From Muribaculaceae bacterium (GTDB taxonomy: Bacteria > Bacteroidota > Bacteroidia > Bacteroidales > Muribaculaceae): a stretch of DNA of 64,000 nt. The stretch lies in the NCBI GenBank assembly GCA_017462345.1, contig JAFTRI010000018.1:1-64000 (forward strand), given 5' to 3'. The stretch's first letter is position 1. Each line of letters starts with the position of its first letter. Both the position numbers and the translations under genes were made by a program. This document shows positions 33,581 to 43,519 of the stretch, piece by piece. Under the pieces are notes generated by a model. The model was not told the origin of the DNA and did no database searches. It saw nothing but the letters and a program-made list of their open reading frames with translations.

Positions 33581-34282
33581 TTAGTCAAGCGGAACAATCT
33601 TAACTCCCAAAGACCGGTTGATCGTTTTCTCGGGAGTTCCACGATAGAAAACAGTTCCCGAGCCTGTGCCTATAACTTTCAGATTCTGCTTGACAGAACA
33701 GCCTATCGATCCAGTTCCGAGCAGAATACACTTCACATCGGTTGCATCCAATCCGTCGGCTTCAATAGAGCCGGTTCCAACTGAACTCAATTTTGCGGTC
33801 GTACAAGTACCCGAAACAACAATTGTTCCGTTTCCCGAATTAATCGATGCATCGACCTGAGTGGCTTTTATATTCCGGACAACAATTCGCCCGTTACCAA
33901 TAAGATTAGCCTTGAATTTTGGACCGGAAGCCACACTAAGGACTCTCACCATAGAATCCCCACTATTCTCAATCTTTGTAAGAAAATTGGAATAAACCTT
34001 AACTGTCGGTAAATCATGATAACTGATTCCATCGGTGGCTATCTGCATTTCAAGTTTATTCTTATTATTTGAAAACATAAGGACTGATGCCAGATCAGAT
34101 GACGTATAGAATACAGCTTTTCCGGCAGAATCGGCATTACACTCATAATCGACATTTATACCCTCGACAACTTTTAGTTCCGAGAAGTCATTAATATCAA
34201 GTTCATATCGGGTCAACTCCGTTCCATAACCCGTCAAAACCGTAAATAAAGTAACAGCCAATATAATGACACCGTGTTTCAT
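33581..34282 (-). CDS. DUF2807 secreted protein (beta-helix head domain), copy 2
   Basis: 233 residues. The signal peptide ends near VLTGYGTE. The rest has the DUF2807 pattern (RYELDINDFSELKVVEGINVDYE, then short strand repeats such as GNGTIVVSGTCTTAKLSSVGTG and LLGTGSIG), which folds as a right-handed beta-helix. The end has the family motif YRGTPE. These proteins are periplasmic or surface-exposed and of unknown role. It follows a paralogue by 10 bp. Confidence 0.85.
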   Translation of the reverse strand: MKHGVIILAVTLFTVLTGYGTELTRYELDINDFSELKVVEGINVDYECNADSAGKAVFYTSSDLASVLMFSNNKNKLEMQIATDGISYHDLPTVKVYSNFLTKIENSGDSMVRVLSVASGPKFKANLIGNGRIVVRNIKATQVDASINSGNGTIVVSGTCTTAKLSSVGTGSIEADGLDATDVKCILLGTGSIGCSVKQNLKVIGTGSGTVFYRGTPEKTINRSLGVKIVPLD

Positions 34283-34292
34283 AATTCAGATT

Positions 34293-35189
34293 CTATTTCG
34301 CAATTACATTAGTTCCATTAGCATCCACATTATCCGGATTCCCTCTATATGAAATTTTTCCGTCTCCATAGACCTTGGCTGAAATTGATTTTTTCACCCT
34401 ACAATCGATATTTCCGGTACTTGTCGATGAGGCATTCACGATATTGCAGCTCATCTTGCCGGCTTCAATCGAACCCGCGCCATTACTTGCCATCGTTGCC
34501 TCATGAACTTTTCCTGCCACCGCAATCGAGCCTTCGGCATTAGCGACAAATGATGCATCTCGTGCCTTTACATCTCCAATAGAAATGTCAGCAGAACTAT
34601 TGGTTATAGCAGATAACTTGTCACAACGTATCTTGAGTATACCCATCGGCTCGGCACCTGTTCCATTGGCAATAATCCTCACCTCTGAGGACTTTATCAT
34701 CGGAATACGTATAGACCCCTCTCCATTGTTTATCAATGTCACCTTTTCAAGTTTCATCTTCTTGCCGAGTTTTATCGCACCCGACCCGTTGAGTATCACC
34801 TCAATGGATGACTCTTCCGGCATTCTTGTCGCGAGTATAGTACCTGCGCCATTGTTAACAATCCGTTTTAAAGGTTCATCATAGAACACTACAATACGGG
34901 ACTCCACACCATGCTGCTCGCAACGTCCGTCAATATACAACTTTGTTCCGTCATTGTAACAACGTATCCGCTCACTCTCATCAGACGCATTATTATACAC
35001 AATTAATCCTGCATGTCGTGTATTGCAACAAATTTCAACAGTAGCATCGCCTGAAACATACACCTCATCAAACTCCCGTGCAGCAGCCATCACCACACGT
35101 CTTACATCCCCACTGCCGTCAGCAGCAATGACCGATGATATATACATTGCAATTAAAGCACCTAAAACCAATAATCTTTTCATTGACAT
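34293..35189 (-). CDS. DUF2807 secreted protein, copy 1
   Basis: 298 residues, signal peptide ending near SSVIAADG. It has the DUF2807 layout: EFDEVYVSGDATVEICC, then turns such as NNGAGTILATRM, NGSGAIKLGKKM, NNGEGSIRIPM, SNGAGSIEAGKM, and the family end motif SYRGNPD. It is a longer paralogue of the next gene. It starts 6 bp after dusB, an unusual partner for a tRNA enzyme. Confidence 0.85.
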   Translation of the reverse strand: MSMKRLLVLGALIAMYISSVIAADGSGDVRRVVMAAAREFDEVYVSGDATVEICCNTRHAGLIVYNNASDESERIRCYNDGTKLYIDGRCEQHGVESRIVVFYDEPLKRIVNNGAGTILATRMPEESSIEVILNGSGAIKLGKKMKLEKVTLINNGEGSIRIPMIKSSEVRIIANGTGAEPMGILKIRCDKLSAITNSSADISIGDVKARDASFVANAEGSIAVAGKVHEATMASNGAGSIEAGKMSCNIVNASSTSTGNIDCRVKKSISAKVYGDGKISYRGNPDNVDANGTNVIAK

Positions 35190-35195
35190 ACGATT

Positions 35196-36221
35196 TTAAT
35201 TATCTGTGTTATTATCACAAAACCGGGCTTCAGCCACAGCCGGAATAATATCATTTTCAATATGCAGCAATATCGCGTCAAGCTCATTATATGTTTCGGC
35301 ACGCAGCATTGCCACACGTGTATCACGGAAATGTGGAATTCCTTTGAACAACGGGGAAGCAGCAAGATGCCGGCGAATATGGAGTATTCCGCGATACTCA
35401 TCAATACGGTCGATACTTTCGGTAATTTGACGGCGCAGTATAGCAAATTTCTCCTGAACAGAGAGTTCCGGGACTCGTACACCCCTTAGCAACATCTGTT
35501 TCATGTCATGAAATATCCAAGGGGCTCCTATCGAAGCTCTCCCCACCATCACACCGTCAACACCATATCGCGAAAAGGCATTGCACAATTTCTCCGGAGT
35601 GGTAATATCCCCATTACCTATCAGCGGTATTGTAAGGCGAGGATTCTCTTTGACGTGGGCAATCATTGTCCAGTCAGCCTCACCCGTATACATCTGTGAG
35701 CGTGTACGTCCATGTACAGTCAAGGCCTTTATTCCACAATCCTGTAGCCGCTCGGCAAGCTCCACAATAATTTTACTCTCGCAGTCCCAACCGAGGCGCG
35801 TTTTTACTGTTACCGGAATATTTACCGCTTTGACTACTGCAGTTGTTATTGCAAGCATCTTGGGTACATCACGTAACATTCCTGCCCCTGCACCCTTTCC
35901 GGCAACTTTTTTTACAGGGCAACCGAAATTTATGTCAAGGATGTCAGGACCGGCAGCTTCGACTATCCTGGCAGCCTCAACCATCGGCTCTACATCCCGC
36001 CCATAAATCTGTATTGCAGTCGGGCGTTCTTTTGGATCAATATGAAGTTTACGCGTTGTTGCACTGATGTTCCGTATTAACGCATCAGCCGAAACAAATT
36101 CAGTATAAACCATATCCGCTCCCTGCTCTTTACAGATCAGGCGGAATGAATGATCGGTCACATCCTCCATGGGTGCGAGCATCACCGGACGGTCTCCCAA
36201 ATCAATATCTCCTATCTTCAT
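35196..36221 (-). CDS. dusB: tRNA-dihydrouridine synthase
   Basis: 341 residues. The FMN barrel shows VMLAPMEDVTDHSFR, the catalytic Cys101 in INFGCPVKKVAGKGAGAG, TVKTRLGW, TVHGRTRSQMYTG and GVMVGRASIGAPW. The pattern is DusB-type. It reduces uridines of the tRNA D-loop. It heads the leftward operon dusB-DUF2807-DUF2807-flippase with gaps of 6, 10 and 9 bp. Confidence 0.95.
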   Translation of the reverse strand: MKIGDIDLGDRPVMLAPMEDVTDHSFRLICKEQGADMVYTEFVSADALIRNISATTRKLHIDPKERPTAIQIYGRDVEPMVEAARIVEAAGPDILDINFGCPVKKVAGKGAGAGMLRDVPKMLAITTAVVKAVNIPVTVKTRLGWDCESKIIVELAERLQDCGIKALTVHGRTRSQMYTGEADWTMIAHVKENPRLTIPLIGNGDITTPEKLCNAFSRYGVDGVMVGRASIGAPWIFHDMKQMLLRGVRVPELSVQEKFAILRRQITESIDRIDEYRGILHIRRHLAASPLFKGIPHFRDTRVAMLRAETYNELDAILLHIENDIIPAVAEARFCDNNTDN

Positions 36222-36388
36222 AGCTTTCCGCCTACGAAGATAGCCATTTTATTGCTATTATCTAATACTATGTGACAAATAAGGACAAAAACTCCTCCAT
36301 TCAAGTAATAAAATTCGCAACAATTAAATGCGGCTAATATTCTTAATATTATTTAACTAAATGGGGGGGTAATTTGACTCACTTTTCA

Positions 36389-36396
36389 TAATTTTG
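36389..36396 (+). promoter_or_regulatory. -7 element upstream of the vWA lipoprotein
   Basis: TAATTTTG matches TAnnTTTG and lies 30 bp before the ATG. No -33 element at the right distance is seen; the sequence upstream has a G7 run. Confidence 0.45.
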
Positions 36397-36425
36397 CAAC
36401 ACATTAATCAAATACACCTAATTTT

Positions 36426-37577
36426 ATGAAACAATTTAAGATTTTTGGCATCACAATGATGCTTGTATTGGGCATGGGATTCGTTTCATGTTCAGGTGAC
36501 GATGAAGAAATTGTCGAGGAAAAAGTAGATACCGGTATTCCTGACGACTCATTAGCTTCCCCGAATCCTGATATTGACGAATCAACCACTTCAATTCCCA
36601 ATATCCAATACTCTGTTGAAAGCATTAACAATATCCCTGTAGTAAGAATCGACCTGACCGGTGTCCAGAATCAAGAGACTCTCGAATGGATGAAACTTTA
36701 TGGAACAGGCTCCGTTCAACAGAATATATGGGTTGAAGTCGACGAAAAGCCAAAAGGGATTACAGTCTATAATAACTCTGACAACGAAGAGAACAAGGCG
36801 ATCAAAGCGGATCTTGTTTTCCTTGTTGACAATTCCGGAAGTATGAGCGAAGAAGCCAATACTATTGCACGCGACATCATTTCATGGTCCGAGAAGTTGG
36901 CTACATCAGGTCTTGACATCCGTTTTGGCTGTGTAGGATATGACGGTGAAATCACAGGAGCGATTAACATTACAACCGTAGATGTATTAAGCAATTATCT
37001 TAACCGTTACAGTGGGACAAGCCGTACCACAGGCTTTGACGGTGATGATGCCAATTCGTTAGCATCCGCAAGTTCGTCATACCTATGTTCGACATCACAA
37101 CGTGAATGCGGAGCTGCAGCGTTACGTTTTGCCGACGAACAATTCACATTCCGTTCCGGAGCAAACCGCATATATGTAAACTTTACCGATGAGCCCAACC
37201 AACCAAATTATATCGAACGGTTTTCTGTCGAGAATTTCAAAGATCAACAGAACTGGAACACGGTACAAGGAACAGTACATACAGTTTATAGCGACACATA
37301 TACAAGTTTTACAGAGAGGACCCTATATAACGAATATCCGTGGAAACTGTCAGAATATACAGGTGGCACCATCATATACACATCATCGTCTTTCAGCGGT
37401 GTTTCATTGGAATCGCTTCCGGTAACCGGAGCTATGGAGAACTCCTATATTCTTAAATTCGGTAATATTGATGGACTCTTAGACGGGGAGACACACAACG
37501 TCAAGATCACGATCCAGTCTTTGGATAAGAAAGTGAAAGCCGAACGAGAATTTAATGTAGTTTTCGGCAGTAAATAA
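36426..37577 (+). CDS. von Willebrand factor A domain lipoprotein
   Basis: 383 residues. The signal ends in a lipobox with Cys22 (MGFVSCSGDDEE); the acidic residues right after the Cys agree with the surface-export signal of Bacteroidetes lipoproteins. An acidic linker leads to the vWA domain (about 128-320) with the metal site DNSGSMS near 135-141 and a later Thr/Asp site region (YVNFTDEPNQ). It is probably a surface adhesin or binding protein. It stands alone, with its own promoter and terminator. Confidence 0.85.
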   Translation: MKQFKIFGITMMLVLGMGFVSCSGDDEEIVEEKVDTGIPDDSLASPNPDIDESTTSIPNIQYSVESINNIPVVRIDLTGVQNQETLEWMKLYGTGSVQQNIWVEVDEKPKGITVYNNSDNEENKAIKADLVFLVDNSGSMSEEANTIARDIISWSEKLATSGLDIRFGCVGYDGEITGAINITTVDVLSNYLNRYSGTSRTTGFDGDDANSLASASSSYLCSTSQRECGAAALRFADEQFTFRSGANRIYVNFTDEPNQPNYIERFSVENFKDQQNWNTVQGTVHTVYSDTYTSFTERTLYNEYPWKLSEYTGGTIIYTSSSFSGVSLESLPVTGAMENSYILKFGNIDGLLDGETHNVKITIQSLDKKVKAEREFNVVFGSK

Positions 37578-37609
37578 CCTGATAACATTCATCCTACATC
37601 TTAAATCAT

Positions 37610-37640
37610 CCGGCTTCGGAATCGTATGTCCCGAAGCCGG
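37610..37640. terminator. Bidirectional terminator between converging genes
   Basis: CCGGCTTCGG (37610-37619) pairs perfectly with CCGAAGCCGG (37631-37640). It lies between the vWA gene (plus) and the M16 peptidase gene (minus), 5 bp before the end of the latter. Confidence 0.75.
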
Positions 37641-37644
37641 AATT

Positions 37645-38871
37645 TTATCCGAACGTAAGGATGGAACAATTGGACGGCGATACTAATTCGGCCACTTCGC
37701 GTAACGATTCCGGAGTTATCGCCATTATCCGTTCGGTTATTTCTTCAGCAGTCGCGACACGACCATGATACAATGTTGCACGAGCTGTAGACAATGCCAT
37801 CTGCTCCTTGTTGTCGGATGCTACCGTTAACTGTCCGAGATATTGTTTCTTGGCTGCTTCAAGACGTCTCACCGGCATTTGAGAAGAAGCCATACTGTCA
37901 AGATGATTCAACACTATTCTCCGACAAGTTTTAATATCTTCGGCATCACATCCGAAATATATGGTAAATTCCCCGACATCGGTAAACATTGAAGATGACG
38001 CATCTACCGTATAGACAAGACCACGCCGTTCCCGCAATGACACGTTCAGCAATGAGTTCATGCCGGGACCGCCGACAATATTGGTAAGTAGCGCAATAGG
38101 ATAACGCAACTCCGAGTACATTCCGGGCAAGCGGGCACCGATGACCGTGTGACACTGATGATTTCCGGTCTCGCGACGCAAGTCAAACGGGGCATTCACA
38201 GGGACGTTGACGACACGACCGGTCCTTTCTCCCGCGAGAAGCCCACTCAAGTACGTTTCTACATATTTCATCAACCGCTCAGGCGTTGTTCTTCCCATAT
38301 AAAACAGTACCATATTGCCCGATGTATAATGGCTGTCGAGATAATCGCGGCACACATCGGAGGTAAAACCCGACAGGCTTTCAACCGAGCCGAGGATATT
38401 GTGCCCCAACGATGAACCGGCAAACAACAAGTCTTCATAATCGTCAAATATCGCCTCTGACGGAGTATCAAGATAGGAGTTTATCTCATCGGCAACAACC
38501 TCACGCTCCTTTGCCAGTTCCGTTTCCGGGAATTGTGACGAAGTTACCAGGTCGGCAATCAGCTCCAACGCCCTTCCAAGATACCCATTCGGGAATACCG
38601 AATAAAGCATCGTCTCCTCCTTAGTCGTGTAGGCATTCAATTCTCCGCCAATGCTTTCCATCCGGTTAATTATATGCCATGACCGTCGTCGTGCCGTTCC
38701 TTTGAAGATCGTATGTTCCACAAAATGAGCCAACCCATGCTGCACGACTGTCTCGTCGCGGCTTCCCACGTTCACGGCAACGCCACAATATTCGACAGGA
38801 GAATCAGAATATCTGTGTACTATACGCAACCCCGATGGCAACGTGCAATATTTTACCGCATCTTTATCCAT
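37645..38871 (-). CDS. M16-family zinc peptidase
   Basis: 408 residues, the size of the short bacterial M16B proteins. The inverted zinc motif HxxEH is at 49-53 (LAHFVEHTIFKGT), and the distal Glu lies in the KEREVVADEI region. The C-terminal half is the inactive-like second lobe. There is no signal peptide. It ends the rpoN-PAP2-purE-ispG-M16 operon, 2 bp after ispG. Confidence 0.92.
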   Translation of the reverse strand: MDKDAVKYCTLPSGLRIVHRYSDSPVEYCGVAVNVGSRDETVVQHGLAHFVEHTIFKGTARRRSWHIINRMESIGGELNAYTTKEETMLYSVFPNGYLGRALELIADLVTSSQFPETELAKEREVVADEINSYLDTPSEAIFDDYEDLLFAGSSLGHNILGSVESLSGFTSDVCRDYLDSHYTSGNMVLFYMGRTTPERLMKYVETYLSGLLAGERTGRVVNVPVNAPFDLRRETGNHQCHTVIGARLPGMYSELRYPIALLTNIVGGPGMNSLLNVSLRERRGLVYTVDASSSMFTDVGEFTIYFGCDAEDIKTCRRIVLNHLDSMASSQMPVRRLEAAKKQYLGQLTVASDNKEQMALSTARATLYHGRVATAEEITERIMAITPESLREVAELVSPSNCSILTFG

Positions 38872-38873
38872 TT

Positions 38874-40691
38874 TCAGCTATCAGTCCAGTCTCCCGATGA
38901 CTTTATCAATGCTATCAGATGAGCGATAGCATCTTTTTCAGGGATATTTTTCTCGACACACCTTTTTCCCTTATACAGACTCACATGTCCGGCAGCCGCA
39001 CCGACATACCCGTAATCGGCATCAGCCATCTCTCCGGGGCCGTTTACGATACATCCCATTATCCCTATTTTCAATCCTTTCAGGTGAGACGTGGCAGCCT
39101 TTACATTCCTGACTGTAGACTGCAAATCAAAGAGTGTACGACCGCATCCGGGACATGAAATAAATTCTGTGCGTGTGATCCGCAGACGAGCCGCCTGTAA
39201 GATCCCGAATGACAGACGGTCAACCGCAACAGTATCCATCTGTACAGCATTAATCCAGATTCCGTCCCGCAGACCGTTCAGCAACATTGTACCCATATCG
39301 GCCGACGACTGTACGGTCACCATTTCAGGGTTTTCTCCATACGACGCACTCAAAATTACCGGATTTACCACTCCTGAGCATCTCAGGGCATGAACTGCCG
39401 CCTGAATTTCCCCAGGCATGTTCAGATGACCACTGCCCATTACAACAACCGTCTCCGGGTGGTTAATCAACAATCCGCAATATTCCTCGACCGGAATTGA
39501 GGCATCCGTTTGCAGGAATTTCACCGCAGCGCAATCTCCGGCAATATATTCTTTTTCATCGTATCCGTAACATGGAAATACCCCACGAGTTTCCGTCCAA
39601 AGCCATCTCGGCACTATTGCACGACCATATCCCACCTCATCAGGAACAATCCCGTCAGGGAAATAACAATAATCGGCCGCAATGGCATCAGAATAGCCAT
39701 TTACGATAACTATCGGAGGATTCTCGCCTCCTATATTCGTCACGGCAACCGATCCAATCCGTTCCGGGGCCTCATGACAATATCCGTCGATTGCCACTCC
39801 ATTTATTGCCGGAGCATTCGCCCGTCTTGCAATGTAATCGACAAGCGTTGCCGCAACAGGGATCTCACACTCAGGTTCTTCGCTAAGTGACACCCTTACC
39901 GTGTCACCGATCCCCTCGGCAAGCAACGTCCCTATCCCGACTGCCGACTTTATCCTGCCGTCTTCCCCGTCTCCCGCCTCGGTAACCCCGAGATGCAACG
40001 GGAATTTCATGTCTTCCGCATCCATTGCCTTCACAAGACGGCGCACTGTCTCAACCATGATTACCGTATTGGACGCTTTTATGGAAATGACCACTTCAAA
40101 AAATTCATGGGCGACACAGACCCGCAGGAACTCCATCGCTGACTCCACCATTCCTGCCGGAGTGTCACCGTAACGGCTCATTATACGATCAGACAGTGAA
40201 CCATGATTAACCCCGATGCGTATAGCCGTCCCATTCTCGCGGCACAATTGTAGAAACGGTACAAGCGTGTCCTCAATCTTCTTAATTTCCGACGCATATT
40301 CCTCATCGGTATATGACAATTGCCGGAATGTACGCCCCGGGTCGACAAAATTACCGGGATTGATACGGACTTTCTGTACGACCTTAGCTGCAGCAAAAGC
40401 AGCCCGTGGATTGAAATGGATATCGGCAATGAGTGGCACCTCAATTCCGCGGTGCCGCAGCTCCTCGCCTATTCGTCCAATATTTTCAGCTTCACGCACA
40501 CCCTGAGCCGTAAGCCTCACATACGATGCACCCGCAGCACAGATGCGCTTTATCTGTTCCACCGACCCGACTGTATCCATTGTTGAAGTAGAGGTCATGG
40601 ACTGAAGCCTCACCGGATAATCACTGCCAAGTGGCGTGCCGCCGATATCCACCACGCATGTCTTGCGACGATGATAGTCAAAAATACACAT
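38874..40691 (-). CDS. ispG: 4-hydroxy-3-methylbut-2-enyl-diphosphate synthase, long form
   Basis: 605 residues, much longer than the E. coli enzyme (372), because of the extra central domain found in Bacteroidetes, chlamydia and plants. The N-terminal barrel has VDIGGTPLGSDYPVRLQSM and RINPGNFVD. The C-terminal 4Fe-4S domain has FISCPGCGRTLFDLQ and IGIMGCIVNGPGEM. It catalyses the sixth step of the MEP isoprenoid pathway. Confidence 0.96.
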   Translation of the reverse strand: MCIFDYHRRKTCVVDIGGTPLGSDYPVRLQSMTSTSTMDTVGSVEQIKRICAAGASYVRLTAQGVREAENIGRIGEELRHRGIEVPLIADIHFNPRAAFAAAKVVQKVRINPGNFVDPGRTFRQLSYTDEEYASEIKKIEDTLVPFLQLCRENGTAIRIGVNHGSLSDRIMSRYGDTPAGMVESAMEFLRVCVAHEFFEVVISIKASNTVIMVETVRRLVKAMDAEDMKFPLHLGVTEAGDGEDGRIKSAVGIGTLLAEGIGDTVRVSLSEEPECEIPVAATLVDYIARRANAPAINGVAIDGYCHEAPERIGSVAVTNIGGENPPIVIVNGYSDAIAADYCYFPDGIVPDEVGYGRAIVPRWLWTETRGVFPCYGYDEKEYIAGDCAAVKFLQTDASIPVEEYCGLLINHPETVVVMGSGHLNMPGEIQAAVHALRCSGVVNPVILSASYGENPEMVTVQSSADMGTMLLNGLRDGIWINAVQMDTVAVDRLSFGILQAARLRITRTEFISCPGCGRTLFDLQSTVRNVKAATSHLKGLKIGIMGCIVNGPGEMADADYGYVGAAAGHVSLYKGKRCVEKNIPEKDAIAHLIALIKSSGDWTDS

Positions 40692-40703
40692 CTTCCGAAA
40701 ATC

Positions 40704-41210
40704 TCAATTAGTCTTGAACTTGTATTTAACCTCTTTGAGGTCGGCATTTGCCTTTACAATCTTGTCTGACAGCGTACTGCGGTATTCGCTAAGTCTTGCA
40801 GCTATAGCTTCATCACTCAGAGACAGAATCTGCGCAGCCAGTATAGCTGCATTAAGACCGCCATTAATCCCCACAGTAGCCACAGGTACACCCGGAGGCA
40901 TCTGAACGATGGACAACAGCGCATCCTGTCCGTCGAGAGTGGAGTTTATAGGAATTCCGATTACCGGCAGCGGTGTCATTGCAGCAATGACACCCGGGAG
41001 AGCCGCAGCCATTCCTGCCGCAGCTATTATCACTTTCAGTCCACGTTCACGTGCTCCACGAGCAAACTGTTCCACTTCACCAGGTGTACGATGAGCCGAC
41101 AAGGCATTCATTTCAAACGGGATTTCAAGCTTGTCTAAAAAATCCGCCGCCTTTTTCAGAATAGGAAGATCTGACGTACTTCCCATAATTATACTTACCA
41201 ATGGTGTCAT
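40704..41210 (-). CDS. purE: N5-carboxyaminoimidazole ribonucleotide mutase
   Basis: 168 residues, class I Pur[17 protein letters not shown] at the N-terminus and [13 protein letters not shown] carry the substrate-binding Ser and His. [22 protein letters not shown] forms the phosphate and ring site. It moves the carboxyl group from N5 to C4 in purine synthesis. Confidence 0.96.
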   Translation of the reverse strand: MTPLVSIIMGSTSDLPILKKAADFLDKLEIPFEMNALSAHRTPGEVEQFARGARERGLKVIIAAAGMAAALPGVIAAMTPLPVIGIPINSTLDGQDALLSIVQMPPGVPVATVGINGGLNAAILAAQILSLSDEAIAARLSEYRSTLSDKIVKANADLKEVKYKFKTN

Positions 41211-41240
41211 AAAATATATCTTTTTTAATTCTTATAAATA

Positions 41241-41849
41241 CTATCCTAATGCCGAACATGCATATACACATATAAATCCGTTGGCAGTTCCCGCAATAAC
41301 CTGCCACAGGGTATGGCGTCCGAGCATTATCCGGCTCGTGCCTACAACCCCTGCCACAATAATGACAGACGAAATTACAGGGAACATCTCTATCACATTA
41401 TGCCCGTCAGACACAATACGGAACAGGATCGCGACAATTCCTCCCATCGCAGCACCGTGAGCACTGATTTTCCACCAATTGTTAACCACAAGCGAGACAA
41501 GCGTCGCCAATCCGGCCCCGACAAAGAACATGGAGAGCCACAACGGAGCATTGGCGCGGAAGAAATACACCGCACAGCCTGAATAACAGAGCATTGCGAC
41601 AATATAAGGAATCAGCCTGTCTTTCTTTTCATTGACACCGGGATCAGAGATACGACCCATATAATACAGCGTACCGATGACCGACATCGGGAGCAGTCCC
41701 GTAATCAGGAATGTGGCAAGCACGGCGAGCCATCGTGTTTCCGACGGCAGATATACAAGTAGGGAGAACCACATCGCAAGGAACGTTCCGTAGGACGGCA
41801 CAAGCAACGGGCTGAACATTCGAGAAAAAAAACGAGCTGCTTTTTCCAT
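41241..41849 (-). CDS. PAP2-like integral membrane protein
   Basis: 202 residues, five or six membrane segments. KISAHGAAMGG and GTSRIMLGRHTLWQVIAGT correspond to the SGH and R...H motifs of PAP2 phosphatases, with the first Ser-Gly-His read as Ser-Ala-His. It probably removes phosphate from a lipid such as phosphatidylglycerol phosphate or undecaprenyl diphosphate. Conserved next to purE and rpoN in Bacteroidales to my knowledge. Confidence 0.75.
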   Translation of the reverse strand: MEKAARFFSRMFSPLLVPSYGTFLAMWFSLLVYLPSETRWLAVLATFLITGLLPMSVIGTLYYMGRISDPGVNEKKDRLIPYIVAMLCYSGCAVYFFRANAPLWLSMFFVGAGLATLVSLVVNNWWKISAHGAAMGGIVAILFRIVSDGHNVIEMFPVISSVIIVAGVVGTSRIMLGRHTLWQVIAGTANGFICVYACSALG

Positions 41850-41866
41850 TTCTTTACAGTATTTTA

Positions 41867-43312
41867 CTATTGTATTTCACGACGTAAACGGGCAACCGGC
41901 AACCCAAGACGTTCACGATACTTTGCAACCGTGCGCCGGGCAATATCATAACCACGCTTCACCAACAGCGCGGTTATCGCCTCATCACTTAACGGTCTGG
42001 ACTTCTCTTCTCCGGCAATAATCTCCTTTATCACTGCCAGGATTTCATGTGAAGACACATCGTCATCCTCCTTGGGACGTTCGTTAAAAAACAACTTCAA
42101 AGGATATATCCCACTCGCCGTCGACACATACTTCCCGGCCGTAGCCCTTGAAATCACCGACAGGTCATAACCTGTCAATGCTGCTACATCCTTAAGAATC
42201 ATCGGACGGATAAGACTTTCATCATCGGTCAGGAAAAATTCACGCTGCAATTTTACAATCGCAGCCATCACCCGGTAAAGCGTCTCCTGCCTCATACGCA
42301 ATATCCTGATAAAGCCCGATGCCTCATCACGTTTCTGACGTATAAACGCCTGAGCCTCCCGCTCCCGCCGGTTCGGACGGACAACCGTATTCTCCGTATT
42401 TTCCGCCGAAAACGACTCCTCTATCTGCAACTCAGGCAGATTGTTCAATAACGTGAGCGTTATCGCTCCGCTGTCGACCTCGACACTGAATTCCGGGACA
42501 ATATGTCTTGACTTATCCTCAATAGAGGTACCGTTCACCTGACTCCCCGGCTTAGGATTAAGCGTGCGTATTACGTTCATGGCACTTTTCAGGCAGTCAG
42601 AATCGATGCCCATTAAAGCACACAACCGGTCAAAGTGCTTCTTGGAGAACAGGTCGAAATAATCCTCCACAATTTCGGTTGCATGGGACACATCCGGTGT
42701 CGGCCGGCGTCGGCGCAGCTGCAGCAGCAGGCAATCACGCAAGTCTACAGCCCCTACCCCTGCCGGATCAAGACCTCTTATCTCATCAAACACCGATTTC
42801 AGTTCCTGCATTGTAACATCTATCCCCTGTATGGCAAGATCGTTTTCCATCGATTTCAAGTCACGTGCCAGATAGCCATTGTCATCGATATTACCAATGA
42901 TATATTCCCCGACCGCCATTTGCCGTTCAGTCATGTCATGTTCTGCCAATTGCGCTTTCAATGAATCGATGAGAGTATCTCCTGATGCTACCGCTACAGG
43001 CTCATAATAAGAGTCATCAGGGCTGTAATTGTTTGACTCAAGACGATAGGATGGGATATCGTCCTCAGTCTTATAGTCGGCAAGCTGCATCTGCTCGGCA
43101 CTCTCGGAAAAAGCGTCACTGTCATCTTGCCGTTCATCGGAAAAGGATTCGGGCTCACTAACTTCAAGAGCCGGATTCTCATCAACGGCACGCCTCACCT
43201 CATCCTCCACCTCAGGGCCTGTCATTTCAAGCATTCTGACAAACTGTACCTGCTGTGGAGTCAACCGCTGCTGCAACTTCTGTTGCATCGATAGGTTCAA
43301 CGACTCTTCCAT
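41867..43312 (-). CDS. rpoN: RNA polymerase sigma-54 factor
   Basis: 481 residues. Region I is Gln-rich (SLNLSMQQKLQQRLTPQQVQ), an acidic region II follows, then the core-binding region and the C-terminal RpoN box ARRTVAKYRERLG (near 458-470). It binds the -24/-12 class of promoters with help of an AAA activator. It leads the leftward operon. Its promoter shows TACATTTG at 43335-43342 (minus strand). Confidence 0.96.
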   Translation of the reverse strand: MEESLNLSMQQKLQQRLTPQQVQFVRMLEMTGPEVEDEVRRAVDENPALEVSEPESFSDERQDDSDAFSESAEQMQLADYKTEDDIPSYRLESNNYSPDDSYYEPVAVASGDTLIDSLKAQLAEHDMTERQMAVGEYIIGNIDDNGYLARDLKSMENDLAIQGIDVTMQELKSVFDEIRGLDPAGVGAVDLRDCLLLQLRRRRPTPDVSHATEIVEDYFDLFSKKHFDRLCALMGIDSDCLKSAMNVIRTLNPKPGSQVNGTSIEDKSRHIVPEFSVEVDSGAITLTLLNNLPELQIEESFSAENTENTVVRPNRREREAQAFIRQKRDEASGFIRILRMRQETLYRVMAAIVKLQREFFLTDDESLIRPMILKDVAALTGYDLSVISRATAGKYVSTASGIYPLKLFFNERPKEDDDVSSHEILAVIKEIIAGEEKSRPLSDEAITALLVKRGYDIARRTVAKYRERLGLPVARLRREIQ

Positions 43313-43334
43313 TACCGGTTAAAGATTAACTTTA

Positions 43335-43342
43335 CAAATGTA
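43335..43342 (-). promoter_or_regulatory. -7 element near rpoN
   Basis: Minus-strand TACATTTG matches TAnnTTTG and lies 23 bp before the rpoN start. Confidence 0.5.
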
Positions 43343-43481
43343 GCCACAAATTTTGACACTCACCCCATTCGACCCCATAAAAACTGCTCTGCCGAGACAT
43401 CCTCAGCAGAAATAACACATATATTATATGATGGTGTGTAAACCATGTTGCCCCGTAACACCACCCTATCCCATATAGCCA

Positions 43482-43498
43482 ATCTCTTACTAAGAGAT
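43482..43498. promoter_or_regulatory. 17-bp palindromic operator, copy 1
   Basis: ATCTCTTACTAAGAGAT is a perfect 8-bp inverted repeat around one base. The same palindrome recurs at 43657-43673. A minus-strand -7 match TAAATTTG (43512-43519) places a leftward start just before it, so the site would lie at about +7 to +23 of that transcript. Confidence 0.65.
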
Positions 43499-43511
43499 AT
43501 GTTTTATTGTG

Positions 43512-43519
43512 CAAATTTA
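43512..43519 (-). promoter_or_regulatory. Distal leftward -7 element upstream of rpoN
   Basis: Minus-strand TAAATTTG matches TAnnTTTG. No clear -33 element is seen. It would start a transcript near 43505 that crosses operator copy 1 on its way to rpoN. Confidence 0.4.
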
